A DNA stretch of 64,000 bases from Acanthococcus lagerstroemiae (taxonomy: Eukaryota > Arthropoda > Insecta > Hemiptera > Eriococcidae), in contig CM063106.1 of the NCBI GenBank assembly GCA_031841125.1, positions 43,141,806 through 43,205,805 on the forward strand, in the 5' to 3' direction. Each line of letters opens with the position of its first letter. The stretch's first letter is position 1. Positions 25,001 to 37,000 of the stretch are shown here, one piece after another. The notes under the pieces are model-generated. The model was not told where the DNA came from. It saw only the letters and a program-made list of their open reading frames with translations, and did no database searches. The position numbers and the translations under genes were made by a program.

Positions 25001-28000
25001 AACACCGACAACACTAAAATAATGGGAACACTCACAACACTAAAGAAAAATGACAACCACTGACAACACTACTGAAATGACAACACGGACAAAACTAAAA
25101 AAAAAAATACAACACCAACAACGCTAAGAAAATGAACACACTGACAACACCAAGAAAATTACAACACAAACAACACTAAAATAATGACAACACTGACTAC
25201 ACTAAAAAATGACAACCCCAGCAACACTAGAAACATGACAACATACACAAAAAAGATGAAAACATCGACAACACTACAAAAATGACAACTCCGACAACAC
25301 TAAAAAAGTGACAACACCAAAAACACTAAAATAATGACAACACTAACAACACTAAGAAAATGACAACACTAACAACACTAAAATACTGACAACACCAACA
25401 ACAGTACAAAAATAAAAACATCGACAACACTAAAAAAAATAAAACTAAAAAATAAATGACAACACCTTCTGCACTAAAATAATGGGAACGCCGACAACAC
25501 TACAAAAATGACAACATCGACAACACTAAAAAAAAAAATGACAACACCGACAACACTAAAATAATGACAAGACCGCCAACACTACAAAAATGACAACATC
25601 AACCACACTAAAAAAATGAACACACCGACAACACGAAGAAAATGACAACACCAAAAACATGAAAATAATGAAAACACTGACTACACTAAAAAATGACAAC
25701 ACCAACAAAAATGATGACAACACTGACAACACTACAAAAATGACAACACTGATAACACTAAAGAAATGACAACAACACTGAAAACACTAAAATAATGACA
25801 ACACTAAGAAAATGACAACATATACAACACTAAAATAATGACAACACCAACAATACTACAAAAATGACAACATCGACAACACTACAGAAATAAGAACACC
25901 GCTGTGTTGTCATTATTTTAGTGTTGTTGGTGTTGTCATTTTCTTAGTGCTGTTGGTGTTGTCATTTTTGTAATGTTGTTGGTGTTGTCATTTTTTTAGT
26001 GTTCTTGGTGTTGACGTTTTCTTTAGTGTTGTTGGTGTTGTTTCTTGTAGTGTTGTAGCGGTTCTCAATATATTAGTGTTGTCTGTGTTATGATTTTCTT
26101 AGTGTTGTCAATTTTTTAGTGTTGTTGGTGTTGTCAGTTTTATAGTTTTGTCGGTGTTGTCATTTTATTTTATGTTGTTGATGTTGTCATTTTTGTAGTG
26201 TTGTCGGTGTTGTCAGTGTTGTCATTATTTTGGTGTTGTAAGTGTTGTCATTTTCTTAGTGTTTTTGGTGTTGTCATTTTCTTAGTGTTGTCAGTGTTGT
26301 CATTATTTTCGTGTTGTCAGTGTTGTCATTTTTATGTTGGTATTGTCATTTATTTTAGTGTTATTGGTGTTGTCATTTTTCTAGTGTTGTTATGGTGTCA
26401 TTTTTTAAATGTTGTCAGTGTTGTCATTATTTTAGTGGTGTCAGTGTTGTCATTTTTTTTGTTGGTGTTGTCATTTATTTTAGTGTTGTTGGTGTTGTCA
26501 TTTTTCTAGTGGTGTCATGGTGTCATTTCTTTAAATGTTGTTAGTGTTGTCATTTTTTTTTAATGTTGTGAGTGTTGTCATTTTTTTAAAAGTTGGTAGT
26601 GTTGTCATTTTTTTTTTAGTGTTGTCGGTTTTGTCACCTTTTTAGTGTTGTCATTTTTCTAGTGTTGTCGGTGTTGTCATTATTTTAGTGTTGTCGGTGT
26701 TGTCATTATTTTAGTGTTGTCGGTGTTGTCATTTCTTTTAGTGTTGTTGATGCTGTCATTTTTTTAGTGTTGTCAATGTTGTCATTTTAGTAGTGTTGTC
26801 GGGGTTTTCATTTTATTAGTGTTGTTGGTGTTGTCATTTTTTTTAGTGTAGTTGGTGTTGTCAATTTAATAGTGTTGTTGGTGTTGTCATTTTTTAGTGT
26901 TGTCGAAGGTTATCAAAAATCAACTTTTTTCCCTTCATGGGGCTAAATTTGACTTTGCCAAGAAAATGACAAGCCGGCAAACACTAAAATAATGACAACA
27001 CTGACAACACTAAGGAATTGAACACACCGACAACACTAAGAAAAAGACAACACTGACAACACTAAAATAATGACAAAACCGACAACACTACAAAAATGAC
27101 AACATTGACAACAACAAGAAAATGACAACACCGTGGTGTTGTCATTATTTTAGTGTTCTTGGTGTTGTCATTTTCTTAGTGTTGTCGGTGTGTTCATTCT
27201 CTTAGTGTTGTCAATGTTGTCATTTTTGTAGTGTTGTTGGTGTTGTCATTATTTTAGTGTTGTCGGTGTTGCCATTATTTTAGTGTTGTCGGTGTGGTCA
27301 TTTTTTTTAGTGTTATCGATGTTGTCATTATTTTAGTGTTGCCGGTTTGTCATTTTCTTGGCAAAGTCAAATTTAGCCCCATGAAGGGAAAAAAGTTGAT
27401 TTTTGATCCGACTCGAACTTGCAAAAATTTATAAAACAGGTCTATTTAGATTAGGCACCACTGATTAAGCGTGACTAACACTTAATAATTATGAATGTTT
27501 TAATAAAAATTTCAAAAACCCGCTGCAGGGATTTTTCGGGTAAATAAGAGTGACGACTAGATAATAATATGAAGCATGATGATTCTGTAGCGACACATTA
27601 GATGCACCTTCTGCATGCATTAGGTGTATCCTAAAATTTAAAAAGTAACTTTTATTTGAATTTACCATCTCGCGCCTAATTTAGTGCTGCGAGAAAAAAT
27701 TGGAAAACGGATACCTAATGATACTCTGATTTTCTCTCGAAATTCAAATTTTACTTCGTCAAACGGGTACGACTAGCAAAACCCAGAAATTTGAACAAAA
27801 TAGAGTTCGAATATTAGATCTGATTTTCGATTTGATCCCGACTAATTCTATCAAAGACATTTTTCCGTTCTGGGGCTCCATTTGTCCTTGCCAAGAAAAC
27901 GACTAACCCGGCAACACTCAAATAATGACCACACCGACAACACTACAAAAAGCCAACACTCAAAACACTAAAAAATATTAATGACAACACCAACAACACT

Positions 28001-31000
28001 ACAAATATGAAGACACGGACAACACTACAAAAATGACAACATTGACGACACTAAAAAAAAATGAATACCCCAACAACACTAAGGAAATGACAACACCAAC
28101 AACACTAAAATAATGACAAGACCAAATACACTACAAAATTGACAACATCGACAAAACTAAAATAATGACAACACTGACAACACTAAGAAAATGAACACAC
28201 CGACAACACTAAGAAAATGACAACACCGAGAACACTAAAATAATGACAACATCGACAACACTAAAAAAAAATGACAACACCGACAACACTAAAATAATGG
28301 CAACACCGAAAATACTAAAATAATGACAACACCGACAACACTAATAAAATGAAAACCCTGACAACACTAAGAAAATGAACACGCCGACAACACTAAGAAA
28401 GACAACACCGAGAACACTGAAAAAAGGCAACACTATAAACACTAACAAAATGACAACACTAAGAAAATTATAAGGCCGACAACACTTTTAAATTGACAAC
28501 ACCAACTATACTAAAAAAAATGAAAACACAGACTACACTACAAAAATGACAACACTGACAATACTAAGAAAGTTACAACGCTGACAACACTAAAAAAATG
28601 ACAACACCGACAACACTACAAAATTGGCAACATCGACAACACTAAGAAAATGATAAGACTGACAACACTAAAATAATGACAACACCGACAACACTACAAA
28701 AATGAAAAAATCGACATCACTAAGAAAATGGTTACCCCGACAACACTAAAATAATGACAACACCAACAACACTACAAAAATTAAAAACTTCGACAACACT
28801 AAAAAAAATGACAACGCCAACAACACACCAAAAATGAAAACGCCGACAACACTACAAAAATGACAACATCGACAACACTGAGAAATTGATAACATCGACA
28901 ACACTACAATAATGACAACACCGACAACACTACAAAAAACACAACACCAACAAAACTACAAAAATGACAACATCGACAACACTAAAAAGAAATGACAACA
29001 CCGACAACACTAAAACAATGACAACACCGACCACACTAAGAAAATTACAACGCCGACAACACTAATTAAATGACAACACCGACAACACTACAAAAATGAC
29101 CACATCGACAACACTAAGAAGATGATAACACCGACAACACTAAAATAATGACAACACCGACAACACTACAAAGATGACAACACCGACAACACTACAAAAA
29201 TGACAACATTGACAACACTAAAAAAAATGACAACACCAACAACACAAAAAAATGAAAACGCCGACAACACTACAAAAATGACAACATCGACAACACTGAG
29301 AAATTGATAACATCGACAACACTACAATAATGACGACACTGACAACACTACAAAACTCACAACACTGACAACACTACAAAAATGACAACATCGACCACAC
29401 TAAAAAAAATGACAACACTGACAACACTAAGAAAATTACAACGCCGACAACACTAAATAAATGACAACACCGACAACACTAAGAAACTGACAGCATAGCG
29501 GTGTTGTCATTATTTTAGTGTTGTCGGTGTTGTCATTTTTTTTAGTGTTTTCGAAGTTGTCATTTTTGTAGTGTTTTCGGTGTTGTCATCTTTGTAGTGT
29601 TGTCGGTGTTGTCATTATTTTAGTGTTGTCAGTGTTATCATCTGCTTAGTGTTGTCGATGTTGTTATTTTTGTAGTGTTGTCAGTGTTGTCATTTTTTTC
29701 GTGTTGTCGGCGTTGTAATTTTCTTAGTGCTGTTGGTGTTATCATTATTTTAGTGTTGTCGGTGTTATCATTTTCTTAGTGTTGTCATTTTTGTAGTGTA
29801 GTTGGGGTTGTCAATTGAAAAGTGTTGTCAGCGTTTTAATTTTCCTAGTGTTGTCGGTGTTGTCACTTTTGTAGTGTTGTCAGTATTCCCATTATTTTAG
29901 TGTTTTCAGTGTTGTCATTTAGTTTTTAGCGTTGTTAGTGTTGTCATTTTTTTTTAGTGTTGTTGGTGTTGCCATTATTTTCGTATTCTTGGTGTTGTCA
30001 TTTTTTTAGTGTCATTTTTTTAGTGTTATTTGGGTTATCATTTTTTTTTTTAGTGTTGCCAGTGTAGTCATTTTCTTGCCAAACTCAAATTTAGCCCCAT
30101 GAAGGAGAAAATGGCTTTGGGTGAATTAGTCGGGATCAAATCGAAAATCAGATCAAATATTCGAACTCCATTTTGTTCAAATTTCTGGGTTTGGCTAGTC
30201 TTAGGCGTTTGAAGTGATAAAATTTGAATTTCGAGGGAAAATCGGAGTATTATTAGGAATCCGTTTTCCAATTTTATGGCAGCACTAAATTAGGCGTGCG
30301 ATGGTAAATTCAAATAAAAGGTAATTTTTAAATTTTAGGATATACCTAATGCATGCAGAATAAGTATGCACCTATTGTGTCGCTACTGATTCATCATACT
30401 TCATATTATTATCTAGTCGTCACTCTTATTTACCCGAGTAATCCCTGCAGCGGGTTTTTGATTTTTTTTTTTTTCATTCATATTCATCAAGTATTAGTCA
30501 GGCTTAATCAGTTGTGCCTAATTTATATAGAGCCGTTTTTCAATTTTTTGCTTGTTTGAGTCGGATTGAAAATCAACGTTTTTCTCTTCATGGGGCTAAA
30601 TTTCACTCTGCCAAGAAAATCTTAACACTGACAACACTAAAATAATGACGACACCGACAACACTTTAAAATAACAACACCAACAACACTATTATATTGAC
30701 AACACCAACAACACTGGAAAAATAACAACACCAACAACACTATTAAATTGACAACACCAACTACACTAAAACATTGACAACACTAACAACACTAACAAAA
30801 TGACAACACTAAGAAAATTATAACGCCGACAACACTTTTCAATTGACAACACCAACTACACTAAAAAAATGAAAACACGGACTACACTACAAAAATGACA
30901 ACTCCGACAATACTAAGATAGTTACAACGCCGACAACACTACAAAAATGACAACACCGACAACACTACAAAATTAGCAACATCGACAACACTAAGAAAAT

Positions 31001-34000
31001 GATAACACTGACAACACTAAAAAAATGATAACACCGACAACACTTAACTAATGACAACACCGACAACACTAAAAAAAAAAAATGATGATAACACTAACAA
31101 CACTAAAAAAATAAATGACAACACTGATGACACTAAAAAAAATGACAAACCCGCAACACAAAAAAAAATGACAACACCAACAACACTAAAAAAATGACAA
31201 CACTAACAACACTAAAAAAAATGATGATAACACTAACACCACTAAAAAATAAATGACAACACTGATGACACTAAAAAAAATGACAACACCAAGAACACTA
31301 AAATAACGGCAACACCAACAAAACTTAAAAAAATGACAACACCGACAACACTAAAATAATGGGAACACTCACAACACTAAAAAAAAATGACAACCACTGA
31401 CAACACTACTAAAATGACAACACGGACAAAACTAAAAAAAAAAAATACAACACCAACAACGCTAAGAAAATGAACACACTGACAACACCAAGAAAATTAC
31501 AACACAAACAACACTAAAATAATGACAACACTGACTACACTAAAAAATGACAACACACACAAAAAAGATGAAAACATCGACAACACTACAAAAATGACAA
31601 CTCCGACAACACTAAAAAAGTGACAACACCAAAAACACTAAAATAATGACAACACTAACAACACTAAGAAAATGACAACACTGACAACACTAAGAAAATG
31701 ACCACATTGACAACACTAAGAAAATTACAACGCCGACAACACTACAAAAATGACAATATCGACAACACTATAAAATGACAACACTAACAACACTAGGGAA
31801 ATGATAACGCCGACAACACTTTTGAATTGACAACACCAACTACACTAAAAAAATGAAAACACAGACAACACTACAAAAATGACAACAGTGACCACACTAA
31901 GAAAATGATAACACCGACAACACTGAGGAAATTACAACGCAGACGAAACTAAAAAAAATGACAACACTGAAAACACTACAAAAATGAAAACCCCAACAAC
32001 ACTAATAAAATGACAACACCGACAACATTAGGAAAATTATAAGGCCGACAACACTTTTAAATTGACAACACCAACTACACTAAAAAAAATGAAAACACCG
32101 ACAACACTACAAAAATGGCAACACTGACAACACTAAGAAAATGACCACATTGACAACACTAAGAAAATTACAACGCCGACAACACTACAAAAATGACAAT
32201 ATCGACAACACTATAAAATGACAACACTAACAACACTAGGGAAATGATAACGCCGACAACACTTTTGAAGTGACAACACCAACTACACTAAAAAAATGAA
32301 AACACAGACAACACTACAAAAATGACAACAGTGACCACACTAAGAAAATGATAACACCGACAACACTGAGGAAATTACAACGCAGACGAAACTAAAAAAA
32401 ATGACAACACTGAAAACACTACAAAAATGAAAACTTTGACCACTCTACAAAAATGACAACATCGACAACACTAAAAATAATGACAACGCCGACAACACTA
32501 AAAAAATGACAACACCAACAACACTACAAAAATGACAACATTGACAACACTACAAAAATGACAACATCGACAACACTAAACAAAATGACAACACTGACCA
32601 CACTAAAATAATGGCAACACAGTCAACACTAAAATAATGACAACACTACAAAAATGACAACATCAACAACACTAAGAAAATGAACACACAAACAACACTA
32701 AGAAAATGACAACACGGAGAACACTAAAAACATGACAACATCGACAACACTTTAAAAATGACAACATCGACAAAACTAAAAGATATGACAACATTGACAA
32801 CGCAAAATAATGACAACACTGACAACACTAAGAAAACGACAACACCGAGAACACTAAAATAATGACAACACCGCGGTGTTGTCATTTTCTTGTTGTTGTC
32901 TGTGTTTTCATTTTTGTAGTGTTGTCAGTATTGTCATTATTTTAGTGTTGTCGGTGATATCATTTTCCTAGTGTTGTCGATGTTGTCATTTTTGTAGTGT
33001 TCTCACTTTTGTAGTGTTGTCGGTGTTGTCATTTTTGTAGTGTTCTCACTTTTGTAGTGTTGTCGGTGTTCCCATTATTTTAGTGTTTTCAGTGTTGTCA
33101 TTTATTTTTTAGTGTTGTTAGTGTTATCATTTTCTTTAGTGTTGTTGGTGTTGCCATTATTTTAGTGTTCTTGGTGTTGTCATGTTTTTTTAGTATTATT
33201 TGTGTTATCATTTTTTCTTTGTGTTGTCAGTGGTATCCTGATTTTTTTGTTGTCTGTGTTGTCGTTTTCATAGTGTTGTTGGTGTTGTCAATAATTTTTC
33301 AGTGTTGTTAGTGTTGACTTTTTTTTTTAGTGTTGCCGGTGTAGTCATTTCCTTGGCAAAGTCAAATTTAGTCCCAAGAAGGGAAAAATTTCTTTGGTGG
33401 AATTAGTCATGATCAAATTGAAAGTCAGATCAAATATTCGAACTCTATTTTGTTCAAATTTCTAGGCTTGGCTAGTCTTAAGCGTTTGACGGGATAAAAT
33501 TTGAATTTCGAGGGACAATTGGAGTATCATGAGGAATCCGTTTGCCATTTTTTTTCGCAGCACTAAATTAGGCGCGCGATTGTAAATTCAAATAAAAGTT
33601 ACTTTTTAAATTTTAGGATACACTTAATGCATGCCGAATATGCATCTAATGTGTCGCTACAGAATCATCATGCTTCGTATTATAATGTAGTCGTCACTCT
33701 TATTTACCCGAAAAATCTCTGCAGCGGGTTTTTGAATTTTTCCTTTAACATTCATATTCATTAAGTATTAGTAACGCTTAACCAGTTGTGCCTAATTTAA
33801 AAGACCAGTTATTCAATTTTTTGCCAATTTGAGTTGGGTCGAAAATTAAATTTCTTCCTTCATGGGGCTAAATATGAATCTGCCAAGATAATCTTAACAC
33901 CGGCAACACTACAAAAATGACAACGCCGACAACTCTAAAAAATGACAACACTGACAACACTACAAAAATGACAACATCGACAAAACTACAAAAATGACAA

Positions 34001-37000
34001 CATCAACAACACTAAAAAGAATGACAACACCGACAACACTATAAAAATGACAACATTGACAACACTAAGAAAATGATAACACCGACAACACTGAAATAAT
34101 GACAACACCGACAACACTACAAAAATGACAACACCCACAACACTACAAAAATGACAACACCGACAAAACTAAGAAAATTACAATGCCGACAAAACTAAAA
34201 AAAAAATGACAACACTACAAAAATGACAACATCAACAACACTAAAAAAATGAAAACGCCGACAACACTAAAAAAAATGACAACACCGACAACACTACAAA
34301 AATGACAACATCGACAACACTAAGAGAATGATAACACTGACAACACTAAAATAAAGACAACACCAACAACACTAATAAAATGACAACACCGACAACACTA
34401 GGAAAATTATAACGCCGACAACACTTTTGAATTGACAACACCAACTACACTAAAAAAATGAAAACACAGACAACACTACCTAAATGACAACAACGACAAC
34501 ATTAAAACAATGGCAACACCGACAACACTAAAATAATGACAACACGGACAACACTAAGAAAATGAACACACCGACCACACTAAGAAAATGACAACACCAG
34601 GAACACTAAAATGATGACCACACCGCGGTGTTGTCATTTTCTTGGTGTTGTCAATGTTGTCATTTTTGTAGTGTTGTCGGTGTTATCATTTTCTTAATTT
34701 TGTCGATGTTGTCATTTTTGTAGTGTTGTCGGTGTTGTCATTTTCTTAGTGTTGTCAATTTTGTCATTATTTTAGTGTTGTTGGTGTTGTCACTTTTGTA
34801 GTGTTGTCGGTGTTGTCATTCTTTTTAGTGTTGTTGATGTTGTCATTTTTGTAGTTTTGTCGATGTTGTCATTTTTGTAGTGTTGTCGGTGTTGTCATTT
34901 TTTAGAGTTGTCGGCGTTGTCATTTTTGTAGTGTTCTCACTTTTGTAGTGTTGTTGGTGTTCCCATTATTTTAGTGTTTTCAGTGTTGTCATTTATTTTT
35001 CAGTGTTGTTAGTGTTGTCATTTATTTTAGCGTTTTTGGTGTTGCCATTATTTTAGTGTTCTTGGTGTTGTCATTTTTTTAGTGTTATTTGTGTTGTCAG
35101 TGTGATCATTATTTTTTGTGTTGTCTGTGTTGTCATTTTTGTAGTGTTGTTGGTGTTGTCATTTTCTTGGCAAAGTCGAATTTAGCCCCATGAAGGGAAA
35201 TATCTCTGTGGTGGAATTAGTCGGGATCAAATCAAAAATCAGATCAAATATTTGAACTCCATTTTGTTCAAATTGCTGGGTTTGGCTAGTCTTATAAAAT
35301 AATCATTTCGAGGGAAAATCGGAGTATCATTAGGAATCCGTTTTCCAATTTCTTCTCGCAGCACTAAATGAGGCGCGCGATGGTAAATTTAAATAAAAGT
35401 TGATTTTTAAATTTTAGGATACACCTAATGCATGCAGAATATGCATCCATTGTGTCGCTACTGAATCATCATGCTTCGTGTTATTATCTAGTCGTCACTC
35501 TTATTTACCCGAGGAATCCCTGCAGCTGGTTTTAGAATTTGTTTTTTTAACATTCATATTCATCAAGTATTAGTCACGCTTAATCAGTTGTGCCTAATTT
35601 AAATAGACCCATTTTTCAATTTTTTGCAAATTTGTGTCGGATCGAAAATCAATTTTTTCCCCTTCATGTGGCTAAATTTGACTTTGCCAAGAAAATGACA
35701 ACACCGGCAACACTAAAATAATGATAACACTGACAACACTAAGAAAATTACAAAACCAACAACACTACAAAAATGAAAACATCGACAACACTAAAAGAAA
35801 TGACAACACCGACAACATGAAGAAAATTGACAACCCCGACAACACTAAAATAATGACAACACAGCGGTGTTGTCATTTTCTTAGTGTTGTCGGTGTTGTC
35901 ATTTTTGTAGTGTTGTCAGTGTTACAATTTTTTTTGTGTTGTTGGTGTTGTCATTTTTTTAGTGTTGTTGGTGTTGTCATTTGGTTTTTAGTGTTGTTAG
36001 TGTTGTCATTTTTTAAAGTGTTGTTGTTGCCATTTTTTTAGTGTTGTCGGTGTTGTTATTATTTTAGTGTTGTCAGTGTTGGCATTTTTTTAGTGTTGAC
36101 GGTGTTATCATTTTTTTTGTGTTATCGGTGTTATCATTTATTTTTGTGTTGTTGATGCGTTCATTTTTTTAGTGTTGTTGGTGTTTTTAATTTATTTAGT
36201 GTTGTTCGTGTTGCCTTTTTTTTTAGTGTTGTCGGTGTTGTCATTTTTTAATGTTGCCGGAGTAGTCTTTTTCTTGGCAAAGTTAAATTCAGCCCCATGA
36301 AGGGAAAAATGTCTTTGGTGGAATTAGTCGGGATCAAATGGAAAATCAGATCAAATATTTGAACTCCATTTTGTTCAAATTTCTGAGTTTGGCTAGTCTT
36401 ACCCGTTTGACCCGATAAAATTTGAATTTCGAGGGAAAATCGGAGTGTCATTAGGAATCTGTTTTCCAATATTTTCTCGCAGCACTAAATTAGGCGCGCG
36501 ATGGTAAATTCAAATTAAAGTTAATTTTTAAATTTTAGGATACACCGAATGCATGCAGAATATGCATCTATTGTGGGGCAGCACAAACGAAAATAAGGCC
36601 AGCACAATCCAGCACAAACGTAGCACAAACGATTCGTACCATTTCTAGCCATGTCGAGTGATTTTCAAATTTCCCTTACTGATGGGCTAAACTTGAAACC
36701 TCAGACCTATATTTGAAGGGAGGGGTGTAGCACAAACGAAAAAAATGTCAGCACTATCCAGCACGAACGTCGCACAACCGATTGATACCATTCTTAGCCA
36801 TCTCGAGTGATTTTCAAATTTTTCTCATACATAGGCTGTGGATTAAGACTGAAACACTAGATGGGGGAGGGGGTGTAGCACAAACAAAAATAAGGCCAGC
36901 ACAAACCAGCGCAAACGCTTCGTACCATGTTTAACCATTTCGAGTGATTTTCAAATTTCTCTTATTGATAGGCTAAACTTGAAACCTTATACCTATATTA

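Noticed and set aside
17641..36272. Short regularly repeated units resembling a CRISPR array
   Set aside because: Repeats are continuous and degenerate with no unique spacers, both orientations occur, and the context is a eukaryotic intron.
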